From positions 2,480,001 to 2,544,000 of the forward strand of contig CATOTI010000002.1 of assembly GCA_951813295.1 (NCBI GenBank): a stretch of 64,000 nt of DNA. The letters run 5' to 3'. The notes beneath the pieces are model-generated. The model made no database searches. It saw nothing but the letters and a program-made list of their open reading frames with translations, and was not told the DNA's origin. Positions within the stretch are counted from its first letter, which is position 1. The number at the start of each line of letters is the position of its first letter. This DNA comes from an uncultured Pseudomonadales bacterium. GTDB taxonomy: Bacteria; Pseudomonadota; Gammaproteobacteria; Pseudomonadales; Azotimanducaceae. Below, piece by piece: positions 34,553 to 42,966 of the stretch. A program made the translations under genes and the position numbers.

Positions 34553-35954
34553 TCGGATCGGCGTTGGCGTCGATTTCGGCACCACCAACTCGGCGGCGGC
34601 GATCTACGACGGCACGTCGCTATCGCTCGTCTCGCTCGAAGCGTCGGATCCGATCATGCCGTCGGCGACCTATATCGATCGGGATCTCCAGCGTGAAACC
34701 GGTATGACCGCGATCGAGCAGTACATCGAGGACAACACGGGTCGGAAAGTCGAACTCGTTCCCGAGGTCATCGGCCATGCGACGATTTCCGTGGGGGGCG
34801 GTTCGGACCCGACGTCGCGCAACCCGGGCGAAACCTTGTCGACCGCGGTGTACGGCGACGCGATGACGGACACGGGCCTTCAGGGTCGGCTTTTTCGTGG
34901 CACCAAGCGCCTGCTGGGTAACAAGGATGTACGCCGTTTACTCGTGTTCGATCATCCTTTCCGACTGGTGGCCCTCATCACGCCAATCCTTCTTCGGATC
35001 AAGGCGACGCTGGATGCGGAATTGCCGCGTCCTTACCCTGGCGGTGGATGTCTCGGTCATCCGGTGAACTTCGAAGGAAGAGATCAGCACCGCAATCAGC
35101 TGGCGCATTCGCGCCTCGGCGAGGCCTACAAATACGCGGGCTTCAACGACACGCGCTTCTACCCCGAGCCCATTGCCGCGGCGGTCAGTTTTCTGCACGA
35201 GCATCCACAGACGTCGGGCGACCACCTGCTGACAGTCGACTTCGGTGGCGGAACGCTCGACCTCTGCGTGCTCCGACGGCAAGGCGAAATGGCGTTCGAG
35301 GTCGTGACGACCCATGGCATCGGCCTCGGCGGTGATCACATCGATCAGCTCGTTTTTCGCGAACTCCTGTTCCCGCTACTCGGCAAAGGAGAGCGCTACA
35401 CGCGCCGCGGCGAATACGGTGAGATCGAGACGGCGTTTCCGTTCGAAGACTACGAGGACCTGCTCGTCAACTGGGCAGTGACGTATCTGCTGAACCAGAA
35501 TAAGTACACGACGCCGGTTCAGCACTGCATCGATCAGGGCGGACCGGCCTTGCAGAAGTTCCGCCGGCTACGCGAACTCATCCAGCAGAACCATAGCTAC
35601 CTCGTCTTCCAGGCGATCAAGGACTTTAAGGCGGATCTCTCCTACCACGACGTCGCGGTACTCGATATTCCCGAGATCGACGTCGAGGTGGAACTGCGCC
35701 GGACCGAATTCGAAGCGATGATTGCGCCGCTCCTCACCGACTTCGAGGGCGCCGTCGACACCACGCTCGCGAAAGCGAACCTCGGGCGCGAGGACATCGA
35801 CATCGTGCTCCGGACCGGCGGCTCCTCGCTCATTCCGGCGGTTCATCGCCTGCTGGATTCACGTTTTCCGAATCGCGTAGTCGACCATGATCCGTTCACG
35901 AGCGTCGCGAACGGACTCGCGATCGCCGATTTCCACGAACTACCGGCTGGATAG
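34545..35954 (+). CDS. Hsp70-family chaperone, YegD-like
   Basis: The 469-residue protein is an actin-fold ATPase lacking the DnaK substrate domain. It shows phosphate-1 GVGVDFGTTNS, phosphate-2 LTVDFGGGTLDL, the adenosine motif LRTGGSSLIP, and YPEPIAAAVSF as the connect region. The length fits E. coli YegD-like orphan Hsp70 proteins, whose clients are unknown. ATG 34545 is favoured over 34539 by GAGG nine bases upstream, and it overlaps the CoA-transferase stop. It is followed without gap by an NTF2-like gene. Confidence 0.9.
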   Translation: MADRIGVGVDFGTTNSAAAIYDGTSLSLVSLEASDPIMPSATYIDRDLQRETGMTAIEQYIEDNTGRKVELVPEVIGHATISVGGGSDPTSRNPGETLSTAVYGDAMTDTGLQGRLFRGTKRLLGNKDVRRLLVFDHPFRLVALITPILLRIKATLDAELPRPYPGGGCLGHPVNFEGRDQHRNQLAHSRLGEAYKYAGFNDTRFYPEPIAAAVSFLHEHPQTSGDHLLTVDFGGGTLDLCVLRRQGEMAFEVVTTHGIGLGGDHIDQLVFRELLFPLLGKGERYTRRGEYGEIETAFPFEDYEDLLVNWAVTYLLNQNKYTTPVQHCIDQGGPALQKFRRLRELIQQNHSYLVFQAIKDFKADLSYHDVAVLDIPEIDVEVELRRTEFEAMIAPLLTDFEGAVDTTLAKANLGREDIDIVLRTGGSSLIPAVHRLLDSRFPNRVVDHDPFTSVANGLAIADFHELPAG

Positions 35955-36401
35955 ATGGACTTCCCTGATCTCCTGGACCGCTTCACGACGGCCGTCGAAA
36001 CGGGCGATGGCAAAGCGCTCGCTGCGCTCTTCACCGCCGATGGTGTCTATCACGACGGCTTTTACGGGGCCCACAGCGGCCGCGAGGCGATCGCGTCGAT
36101 GTTAGAGGACAAATTCTGGGGACAAGCGCAGGGGTTCCGTTGGCAGATGATGGATCCTCTAGCCGACGATTCGATGGGCTACGCGCGCTATCGGTTCAGC
36201 TACTACTCGAAGATCCCCGGCGCGGAAGGTAAACGTGTCGTCTTTGAAGGCTTCAGCCAGTTCACGTTCGCGGGCGACTACATCCGGATCTATCGCGAAG
36301 AGTTCAATACCGGCGTCGCGGTGGCACAACTCGGCTTCGACGCCGAGCGCATCAGGAAAGGGCTCTTGAGGAAGGCAGACGAGATCGCGTCGGGCGTCTG
36401 A
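35955..36401 (+). CDS. SnoaL/NTF2-like domain protein
   Basis: The 148-residue protein starts right after the Hsp70-like stop codon. The pattern LLDRFTTAVETGDGKALAALFTADGVYHDGFYG and HSGREAIASMLEDKFW is that of SnoaL-like cone-shaped barrels, which serve as isomerases, dehydratases or ligand-binding proteins. Active-site residues cannot be assigned. It ends two bases before the end of the convergent Nudix gene. Confidence 0.82.
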   Translation: MDFPDLLDRFTTAVETGDGKALAALFTADGVYHDGFYGAHSGREAIASMLEDKFWGQAQGFRWQMMDPLADDSMGYARYRFSYYSKIPGAEGKRVVFEGFSQFTFAGDYIRIYREEFNTGVAVAQLGFDAERIRKGLLRKADEIASGV

Positions 36402-36403
36402 CG

Positions 36404-37003
36404 CTACTCCGGGATCCGCCGATAGGCCGGGTCGATCGTCTCGAAAAACGTCTGCACCATCCGGTAGGTCAGTCCCCAGACGAAATGTCGTTCGGAGAGC
36501 CGGAAACCGTTGTAAGCGATCGAACCGAGGCCCCGCTCGCGCCAGTACTCGAGGTCATGGTTCTCGCCGCGGTGCATCGGGCCAAGCGGCGCCCAGACCA
36601 CCTCGTCGACCTCGTAGTTGATTGTGAAGTTGGGGTCGCCGTCGATTTCGAAGACGTACGGTGCCACCAGCATGTCGCGCGCCGCATGATTCGGGCGTTG
36701 TTGGCTGATCGGGCCGAGTCGGTCGGCCCCGCTGAGATCGAGTCCGATCTCCTCCATCGTTTCGCGCATTGCCGCCGCTTCCAGGTCCTCATCGACTGGA
36801 TCGAAGTGGCCGCCTGGAAACGCCATGTCCCCGGACCAGGGATCCCCCTTCTTTTCGGCCCGCTTGATGAACAGGACCTCGGTATCGCGCCCGGCGCGGC
36901 GTAGGACGACGGCGACGGCGGCCTGGCGGGTCTGCGGCCCTGGCGTGAACTGGGTGGGCGCGGTCGTGATGATCCGCGTGCGAATCGAATCGATGTCGAG
37001 CAT
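36404..37003 (-). CDS. Nudix hydrolase (CoA pyrophosphatase-like)
   Basis: The 199-residue protein has a Nudix box AMRETMEEIGLDL preceded by AFPGGHFDPVDEDLEAA and VLFIKRAEKKGDPWSGDM, the combination seen in NudL/CoA-diphosphatase-type enzymes that hydrolyse CoA, acyl-CoA or related nucleoside diphosphates. The spacing between FPGG and the Nudix helix follows the CoAse pattern. It is divergent from the thioesterase gene at 37045. Confidence 0.88.
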   Translation of the reverse strand: MLDIDSIRTRIITTAPTQFTPGPQTRQAAVAVVLRRAGRDTEVLFIKRAEKKGDPWSGDMAFPGGHFDPVDEDLEAAAMRETMEEIGLDLSGADRLGPISQQRPNHAARDMLVAPYVFEIDGDPNFTINYEVDEVVWAPLGPMHRGENHDLEYWRERGLGSIAYNGFRLSERHFVWGLTYRMVQTFFETIDPAYRRIPE

Positions 37004-37044
37004 AGCGCCTATGATAACGACACTGGCTTCTGGGAGATCGAAGA

Positions 37045-37449
37045 GTGGACCTCGAATCGAGCGCGAACCGCTGTTTTGTCTGCGGTCCAGGCAATTCCTG
37101 GGGACTCGACGTGCGGTTTCGCCTGGATGGTGATGTCTGTCGCGCCGAATTCACGCCCGAGGAACACCACATGGGTTACGACGGCGTGACCCACGGCGGG
37201 ATTCTCTTCAGCCTGCTGGATGACGTGATGGCGAATTGGGTGTTCTTGAAGGGCGAGCGTTGTTTTACGGCCAAGGCCGATGTGCGCTACCGGCAACCGC
37301 TGCCGGTCGGTACGCCCATTCGACTCGAAGGCCGCCAAATCAGACGACGCGGGCGCCTGGCAATGCTCGAAGGGCGCGCCATCCGAACCGATGACGACAG
37401 CGTCGTGGTCGAGGCGAGTGCCAGCTTCATGGTGGACGACGATTCTTGA
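37045..37449 (+). CDS. PaaI-type hotdog-fold thioesterase
   Basis: The 134-residue hotdog protein contains CFVCGPGNSWGLDVRF and the family motif YDGVTHGGILFSLLDDVMANW, in which the HGG turn and the following Asp are typical of PaaI/4HBT-type acyl-CoA thioesterases. The start is GTG 37045 after GGGAGATCGAAGA. It may hydrolyse aryl- or acyl-CoA; the specificity is unknown. Confidence 0.87.
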   Translation: MDLESSANRCFVCGPGNSWGLDVRFRLDGDVCRAEFTPEEHHMGYDGVTHGGILFSLLDDVMANWVFLKGERCFTAKADVRYRQPLPVGTPIRLEGRQIRRRGRLAMLEGRAIRTDDDSVVVEASASFMVDDDS

Positions 37450-37501
37450 ATCCGGCCCGAGCGATCCACATATTCTTTTCCAAATATCCGTAGGGTGAGC
37501 T

Positions 37502-38098
37502 ATGTATCGAACTTTTAGCGGCTCCTTTCTCGTCGCCATCATCGTCGGCGCCGGTGCGTTGAGCGGTTGTGGCATCAACGACATCCCCACGTACGACGAG
37601 GAGGTCAAAGCGGCTTGGGGCCAGGTGCAGAACCAATACCAGCGCCGCGAGGACCTGATCCCAAATCTGGTGGCGACGGTCAAGGGTTATGCCGCACAGG
37701 AGCGGGAAACGCTGACGGCCGTCACCGAGGCGCGCGCCCGGGTCGGGCAGATGAACGTGAGTTCGGACATCGTCGACAACCCGGAGGCCCTCCAGGCATT
37801 CGAAGCGAATCAGTCGGCGCTGTCGAGTGCGTTGTCGCGCTTGATGGTCGTGGTCGAGCGCTACCCCGACCTCAAGTCCAATCAGAATTTCCTGGCTCTC
37901 CAAGCCCAGCTCGAAGGTACGGAGAACCGGATCGCGGTCGCACGCCGTGACTTCGTCAGGTCCGTGCAGAAATTCAACACCGAGATCCGCACGCTGCCCG
38001 GCTCGATCTGGCACGGCATGCTCTACTCCGATCTCGAAGTGCGTGAGAGCTTTCAAGCAGCTGAAGGCGCGGATCGGGCACCGCAGGTCGAGTTTTGA
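37502..38098 (+). CDS. lemA: LemA family lipoprotein
   Basis: The 198-residue protein begins with a lipoprotein signal (lipobox LSGC at about residue 23) followed by the LemA core: EVKAAWGQVQNQYQRREDLI, PNLVATVKGYAAQE, LMVVVERYPDLKSNQNF and the C-terminal FVRSVQKFNTEIRTLPG. LemA forms long helical bundles at the membrane. It is the first gene of a LemA-TPM-TPM operon, a common arrangement; its TGA overlaps the TTG start of the next gene (TTGA). Confidence 0.93.
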   Translation: MYRTFSGSFLVAIIVGAGALSGCGINDIPTYDEEVKAAWGQVQNQYQRREDLIPNLVATVKGYAAQERETLTAVTEARARVGQMNVSSDIVDNPEALQAFEANQSALSSALSRLMVVVERYPDLKSNQNFLALQAQLEGTENRIAVARRDFVRSVQKFNTEIRTLPGSIWHGMLYSDLEVRESFQAAEGADRAPQVEF

Positions 38099-38874
38099 GG
38101 TTGCTTGAGACCGCGCGTGTCGCCCTGGTCGGCACACTTGTCCTCCTCGGTGCGGCACATTCCGCGGAGGAGTTTCCCGAACTGACGGGCCGGGTCGTCG
38201 ATGCTGCCGGTATTCTCTCGCCGAGCACCGAGCGAAGCATCAGCGCTCGTCTCGAGGCGCATGAGAACGCGGGTGGCAACCAGGTGGTTGTGGCGACCGT
38301 GCCGTCTCTCAACGGCCAACCGATCGCGACCTACGGGGTCGACCTCGGACGGCATTGGGAAATTGGACAGGCGGACCGTGACAACGGGGTCCTGCTGATC
38401 GTGGCACCCAACGATCGACGAGTGAACATCACCGTCGGCTATGGCCTGGAAGGCGATCTGCCCGATGCCATCGCCAAGAACATCATCGAGACGAAGGTCC
38501 TGCCGCGATTCGGAGAAGGCCAGATGGGGCGAGGGGTCGAGGCCGGCGTCACAGCGATCATCGAGGCGCTCGGTGGTCAGTACGCTTATGTCGAGCCGCG
38601 GCGGCGGCGCGTGAGTGAAAGCCGCGATTCGCGTGTGCTCGGGAGCATCGGCGGCGTCATTTTCTGGGCGTTCGTGATCGGCAGTTTCGTTGCTCGTCGG
38701 CGGCGTGGACGCCGGGGCGGTGGTGGTCTTGCGGAAAATCTTCTGATGGGCGCCGTGATCAGCTCCGCGTTGGGCGGCCGCAGTGGCGGTAGTGGTGGCG
38801 GCGGTTTCGGTAGCGGCGGTTTCAGTGGGGGCGGCGGCAGCTTCGGCGGCGGTGGCGCATCGGGTAGCTGGTAG
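38095..38874 (+). CDS. TPM-domain protein (YgcG family) with glycine-rich tail
   Basis: The 259-residue protein has an N-terminal signal peptide (ending near AHSAEE), a TPM domain at about residues 30-165 (GRVVDAAGILSPSTE, QVVVATVPSLNGQPI, LGRHWEIGQADRDNGVLLIV, GYGLEGDLPDAIAKNII), one membrane helix near residues 183-203, and a Gly/Ser-rich C-terminal tail ending GASGSW. This is the standard YgcG architecture. TPM domains are linked to membrane-protein assembly, and phosphatase activity was reported for a plant relative. The TTG start overlaps the lemA stop. Confidence 0.9.
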   Translation: MRLLETARVALVGTLVLLGAAHSAEEFPELTGRVVDAAGILSPSTERSISARLEAHENAGGNQVVVATVPSLNGQPIATYGVDLGRHWEIGQADRDNGVLLIVAPNDRRVNITVGYGLEGDLPDAIAKNIIETKVLPRFGEGQMGRGVEAGVTAIIEALGGQYAYVEPRRRRVSESRDSRVLGSIGGVIFWAFVIGSFVARRRRGRRGGGGLAENLLMGAVISSALGGRSGGSGGGGFGSGGFSGGGGSFGGGGASGSW

Positions 38875-38883
38875 GAGATATCG

Positions 38884-39513
38884 ATGAGCCTCGTCACGAC
38901 GGAAGAACAACAACGTGTCTTGGCGGCCATTCGCGCCGCTGAAGAGAAAACCAACGCTGAGCTCGTCACGGTGATTGCCCGTGCGAGCGACGACTATCGC
39001 TACATCCCGCTCCTGTGGGCGAGCCTCATCGCGCTCGTCTCACCGGCGCTCGTTATTCAAACGCCGCTCTACGATGCCGATCCGCTGCTGCTGTTTGGTT
39101 TGCAGATGGCGACGTTTCTCGTGCTCGCAGCGGTCTTCAGCCTCCCGGCATTGCGCGCTCGCTTGATCCCGAAGGGCGTACGAGAGTGGCGAGCCGCGAA
39201 CATGGCCCACCGCCAGTTTCTCGATCAGGGTTTGCATCACACAACCGGTGAGACCGGGCTCTTGATCTTCCTGAGCGAGGCCGAGCACTTCGTCGAGATC
39301 CTGGCGGATCGAGGCATCAGCCGCGAGGTCGACGACGCGGAATGGTCGGATATCGTCAAGGAGTTCATCGACGCTGTGCACGCTGGCGAAGTCGAGAAGG
39401 GCCTCGTACATACGATCGATCGATGCGGCGACATTCTCGCCCGTGCCGTGCCGAAGACGCCGGACAACCACAACGAACTCGACGATCGATTGGTGTTGCT
39501 CGGCTACGACTGA
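38884..39513 (+). CDS. TPM-domain membrane protein
   Basis: The 209-residue protein is the third gene of the LemA operon. A TPM-like fold is split by two membrane segments (about residues 44-85): TTEEQQRVLAAIRAAEEKTNAEL before them and THTTGETGLLIFLSEAEHFV-like sequence with LADRGISREVDDAEW after. It lacks the glycine-rich tail of its neighbour. Function is presumed to be shared with LemA and YgcG at the inner membrane. Confidence 0.85.
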   Translation: MSLVTTEEQQRVLAAIRAAEEKTNAELVTVIARASDDYRYIPLLWASLIALVSPALVIQTPLYDADPLLLFGLQMATFLVLAAVFSLPALRARLIPKGVREWRAANMAHRQFLDQGLHHTTGETGLLIFLSEAEHFVEILADRGISREVDDAEWSDIVKEFIDAVHAGEVEKGLVHTIDRCGDILARAVPKTPDNHNELDDRLVLLGYD

Positions 39514-39595
39514 CCGCTCCCCCAAGCGGCATACACTACAAGCCATCGGTTGGTGGCCAACGTGTCGCCGTTCACTAGTTGAGCTGGGGGAGACC

Positions 39596-40660
39596 ATGGC
39601 ATTCGATCGCGATAAAGCGAGGGACATCTACAATCGCGTGGGCGCGCAAGTGGCGGCGGGTTTCAACTGCACACTTTCGGCGCTCGGCGACGAGCTCGGA
39701 CTCTATCGGACGATTTCCGATCACGGACCGATCGATAGCGTCGGCCTGGCGGAAACGACGGGGCTCGACGAGCGCTGGCTGCGGGAATGGCTCCGTCATC
39801 AGGCCTGTGCCCAGCACCTCGACTATGCCGATGGGCAATTTTCGATGTCGCCCGAAGCGCAGGCGATCTTCGCCGATGAGGACCATCCGCTCTTCTTTGC
39901 GAGCGGCTTCAGGTCGGTAGCCGCGACCTATCCCGCGTTCGACAAGATGCCGGAGGTCTTCAAGACCGGCCTCGGGCTCTCTTACGACGATCACGGCGAG
40001 GCGTGTGCCTGCGGCGTGGAGCGGATGTCGTCGTACGTGCAGAAGAAAGAACTCGTGCCGAAGATTCTTCCGGAGCTCGACGGCATGGTCGATCGGCTCG
40101 GCGCGGGGGCCGTGTCGGCCGACGTCGGCTGTGGCGCCGGGCTCGCGACGCTGGCGATGGCCGAGGCGTTCCCGCGTTCGAGGTTCGTCGGCTACGACAC
40201 ATCGCGTCATGCGATCGAGCGGGCACAGGAGAATCTGGCGAAGTCCTCGCTCGACAACGTCCGATTCGTGAATCCGCTCGATGAACCGATGCCGGATACG
40301 CCCACCTACGATCTCGTCACGACGTTCGACGTTGTGCACGACACGCCTTACCCGGATGAACTCATCGCTTCGATTCGCGCATCGCTCGCCCACGACGGGA
40401 CGTGGCTATGTTCGGACATCCGAAGCTTCCCGACGTTCGAGCAAAATCTCGCTGAACATCCCGCGGCGGCGGTCCTCTACGGATTTTCGGTGATGGTCTG
40501 CATGTCGGCCTCGTTGTCGACGCCGGACGGCGCGGGCCTCGGTACGCTCGGCTTCAACGAGGCGGTTGCTCGAGAAATGACCGAAGCCGCTGGCTTCAGC
40601 CGGTTTCGCGTCATGGCGTACGGCAATCCGATGAACAATTTCTACGAGATCCGCGTCTGA
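39596..40660 (+). CDS. Class I SAM-dependent methyltransferase with N-terminal winged helix
   Basis: The 354-residue protein has an N-terminal dimerisation/winged-helix-like region (ALGDELGLYRTISDHGPIDS, LAETTGLDERWLREWLRHQ) and a Rossmann methyltransferase domain starting near residue 175 with the SAM motif I ADVGCGAGLATLAMAEAFP and the acidic residue in VGYDTS. This layout resembles small-molecule O-/C-methyltransferases and Rv2258c-like proteins. ATG 39596 has GGGGGAG five bases upstream. The substrate is unknown. Confidence 0.87.
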   Translation: MAFDRDKARDIYNRVGAQVAAGFNCTLSALGDELGLYRTISDHGPIDSVGLAETTGLDERWLREWLRHQACAQHLDYADGQFSMSPEAQAIFADEDHPLFFASGFRSVAATYPAFDKMPEVFKTGLGLSYDDHGEACACGVERMSSYVQKKELVPKILPELDGMVDRLGAGAVSADVGCGAGLATLAMAEAFPRSRFVGYDTSRHAIERAQENLAKSSLDNVRFVNPLDEPMPDTPTYDLVTTFDVVHDTPYPDELIASIRASLAHDGTWLCSDIRSFPTFEQNLAEHPAAAVLYGFSVMVCMSASLSTPDGAGLGTLGFNEAVAREMTEAAGFSRFRVMAYGNPMNNFYEIRV

Positions 40661-40720
40661 GAGAACCGAATCCCGGTTTCTGACGACAATCAGTAGGAAG
40701 GAATCAGAGCTAATGAGTTC

Positions 40721-41140
40721 ATGAGCAGGCGACGTGACACGCATTCTCTTTTGATCGGCTACGTCTTGTGGATCGTCGGGTTTATGGGAATCCACCGGTT
40801 CTATTTCGGCCGACCCGTGTCGGGCACGGTCTATTTCTTCACGTTCGGTCTTCTCGGCATCGGCTGGTTGATCGATCTCTTCCTCATGCCGTATCTCGAA
40901 GAACGGGCCGAGCGCAGGTACGTTCCCGGTGACAAGGACTATTCGGTCACGTGGCTCTTGTGTGCTTTCCTCGGGCTCTTCGGCGTACACCGCTTCTATC
41001 AGGGGAAGGTCTTTACAGGCTTCGTCTACCTCCTGACGGGCGGTTTTTTTGTCGTCGGTTGGCTCTTCGACCTCTGGACGTTGAACGAGCAGCTCTCGAA
41101 CCGCCATGCACGTTTACGCGCCGAGTACGCTTATCTCTGA
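40721..41140 (+). CDS. Tandem TM2-domain membrane protein
   Basis: The 139-residue protein contains two TM2 modules: GFMGIHRFYFGRPVSGTVYF plus the following GLLGIGWLIDLF, and GLFGVHRFYQGKVFTGFVYL plus VVGWLFDLWTL. Each TM2 unit is a pair of membrane helices joined by a short turn with the conserved G-x-H-R-F-Y. The function of TM2 proteins is unknown. It overlaps the 3' end of the convergent GNAT gene by ten bases. Confidence 0.9.
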   Translation: MSRRRDTHSLLIGYVLWIVGFMGIHRFYFGRPVSGTVYFFTFGLLGIGWLIDLFLMPYLEERAERRYVPGDKDYSVTWLLCAFLGLFGVHRFYQGKVFTGFVYLLTGGFFVVGWLFDLWTLNEQLSNRHARLRAEYAYL

Positions 41141-42192
41141 GGGCTTCCGGCGTGAGCGTCGACCACCGACCCGTCACGCCATATTCGAAGCGGCATCACG
41201 AAGTACGCGCTCTTGCTGTCATCCGGTCGAGCGGCAGGTTGGACCGCAAAGCCCATCTGGGTCTTGAGAACGTGGTTCTCCACGGCGGGCCCGTCGCTGC
41301 GGGAACGGAACTGATAACAGCCCTGCTCGAGTGCGCGTTGCATCGCAAAGAGCTGGAGTGATCGACCGATACCGGTGCGTCGCAGCGCGGTCGGCACGCC
41401 GAATGCGAGAACTTTGGCCTCCTTGAGATAGGCGCCGTCCAGCTCGAAACGGTCGTGATCATCGTCATCGCCGATGTACTGGATGGCGACCAGGAGAAAG
41501 CCGACGGGCTTGCCGTCTTGCGACGCGACGTAGATGTGACGATCGAGGTGCCAGTCGAATTTCGTATCGAATACCCATCGCGTCTGATCGAGTGAATCGA
41601 TCAGGGAAGTCAGTTCGCCCCAGCCCGGTGATGATTCGTGCCATTCGTCGATCGGGAAGTTCATCGATGGCGGCGGAGGAAGTTCCCGGGGCGCTGTCGC
41701 ATCGCGCCAGACCCCGAGCGGCATGACGAAGAAGGCGCTTTTGGCATCTTCCGAACGATGGTTCGGGTGGATTGCAAAGCCCATCTTTGTCTTCAGGACG
41801 TGGTTTTCGACGGCCTCGCCGTCGCTACGCGAGCGGAACTGGAAGCAACCGAGGTCGATCGATTTCTCCATGGCGAAGAGCTGGAGTCGTCTGCCGATGC
41901 CTTGATTGCGCGAATCAGGTGAAACGCCGAAAGCCAACACCTTAGCTTCGGTCAGATAGGTTCCAGCCAGTTCGAAGCGATCGTGTTTCTCGTCGTCGCC
42001 GATGTTCTGGACGATGAACAGGAGGTAGCCGATAGGCTGGTCATCGGCGGTGGCGACGTAAAGGTGACGACCGAGGTGCCAGTCGAAGTAGGAGTTCTCG
42101 ACCCACCGCGTCTGGCCGAGTGATTCAGCTAATGCGGCGAGTTCTGGCCAGTGATCGAGAGGTTCGGACCACTCAATAATCGAGACGTGCAT
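41131..42192 (-). CDS. Tandem-duplicated GNAT acetyltransferase
   Basis: The 353-residue protein consists of two closely similar GNAT domains of about 175 residues each. Both start alike (HVSIIEWSEPLDHW and NFPIDEWHESSPGW), share SLxQTRWV, FDWHLxRHxYVA, EAKVLAFGV, the acetyl-CoA P-loop-like R-x-x-G-I-G-R (RNQGIGRRLQLFAM; RRTGIGRSLQLFAM) and FRSRSDGxAVENHVLKTxMGFA. A recent internal duplication is clear. ATG 42192 is chosen because it mirrors the start of the second domain and has GGGA upstream. The acetyl acceptor is unknown. Confidence 0.85.
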   Translation of the reverse strand: MHVSIIEWSEPLDHWPELAALAESLGQTRWVENSYFDWHLGRHLYVATADDQPIGYLLFIVQNIGDDEKHDRFELAGTYLTEAKVLAFGVSPDSRNQGIGRRLQLFAMEKSIDLGCFQFRSRSDGEAVENHVLKTKMGFAIHPNHRSEDAKSAFFVMPLGVWRDATAPRELPPPPSMNFPIDEWHESSPGWGELTSLIDSLDQTRWVFDTKFDWHLDRHIYVASQDGKPVGFLLVAIQYIGDDDDHDRFELDGAYLKEAKVLAFGVPTALRRTGIGRSLQLFAMQRALEQGCYQFRSRSDGPAVENHVLKTQMGFAVQPAARPDDSKSAYFVMPLRIWRDGSVVDAHAGSPQR

Positions 42193-42313
42193 TGAAATTC
42201 CCATGAGTCGGCAAAGAGGTTGGTAACCGTTGGTGCTGACGGGATTTCCATGGTCGCCTCCGCATGTATCGGTCGAGGGAAACTCGAGCCTATTCGCGGG
42301 CTCGTCGGGCGGC

Positions 42314-42334
42314 AAGAACGCCCCGTTCTTTTTT
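42314..42334 (+). terminator. Intrinsic terminator upstream of the gene at 42385
   Basis: AAGAACG-CCC-CGTTCTT followed by TTTT reads as a compact Rho-independent terminator on the plus strand. The nearest upstream gene is on the other strand, so it must end a short plus-strand transcript that starts within about 120 bases, or act as an attenuator for the gene starting 50 bases downstream. A G-rich tract (42346-42357) follows. Confidence 0.65.
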
Positions 42335-42384
42335 GTCCTTTTCTTGGGGGAGGGGGGAAGGAACGTATCGCGTAGACTGACGGG

Positions 42385-42966
42385 GTGAACGAGTTCTTCT
42401 ACGACTTCACGCTCGACGGGGCGAACCGCGGGTACTCATACCTTCTTCTCGACGCGTCAGCCCTTCGGAGCGTTACACGCTTTCGGCTCGAGGACGATGC
42501 GGTCTTCACCAACGTCTTCGAACTGAAGCTCGGTGACGGCGAAGTACTCGCGTGTCGGCACGGCGCGAACGAATGGGTCGACCTCTCAACGTGTCCGGTC
42601 GACCATTTTCCGGGCTGTGCTTACCCGCTGCTGCTCCCGCGAGCGCTGTCGAAGCCGTATACCTACGTCCAGATATCCGACGACGATGGCTCGGTGATCG
42701 GGCCCACGCACCTGCAGTGCGAAGGCTGGGATATTGTGGAGTCCCGCGAGGGAATCACCCGGCGGCGGTTCACGATGGATGGCGAAACGCCGACCCGGAT
42801 CGATTGGGGCGGGGCGATTTCGAACCTCCACGACAGTCCGGACGCTTGTGTCCGAGGCTCGCGGCTCGAGTTCGTCATCGATTGGCCGACGGCAGCGGTC
42901 GATTCGACGACGCAGGAACGAAGGTCGTCGAGCGGTGCCGCGACACCGCTCGAACCACCAGACTAG
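42385..42966 (+). CDS. Hypothetical protein
   Basis: I do not recognise this 193-residue protein. It is rich in aromatic and acidic residues, with short predicted strands (FFYDFTLDGANRGYSYLLLD; VFELKLGDGEVLACRHGANEWV) and no membrane segment or signal, suggesting a soluble beta-rich domain. Three cysteines at CRHG, STCPVDHFPGC and LQCEGW are spaced irregularly. It converges on the P450 gene, with the two stop codons sharing one CTAG. An intrinsic terminator and a G-rich tract precede it. The start is GTG 42385. Confidence 0.65.
   Translation: MNEFFYDFTLDGANRGYSYLLLDASALRSVTRFRLEDDAVFTNVFELKLGDGEVLACRHGANEWVDLSTCPVDHFPGCAYPLLLPRALSKPYTYVQISDDDGSVIGPTHLQCEGWDIVESREGITRRRFTMDGETPTRIDWGGAISNLHDSPDACVRGSRLEFVIDWPTAAVDSTTQERRSSSGAATPLEPPD

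Noticed and set aside
37502..39513. LemA-TPM-TPM operon as a novel system
   Set aside because: This gene order is common in bacteria and matches known families, so it is annotated but not counted as new.
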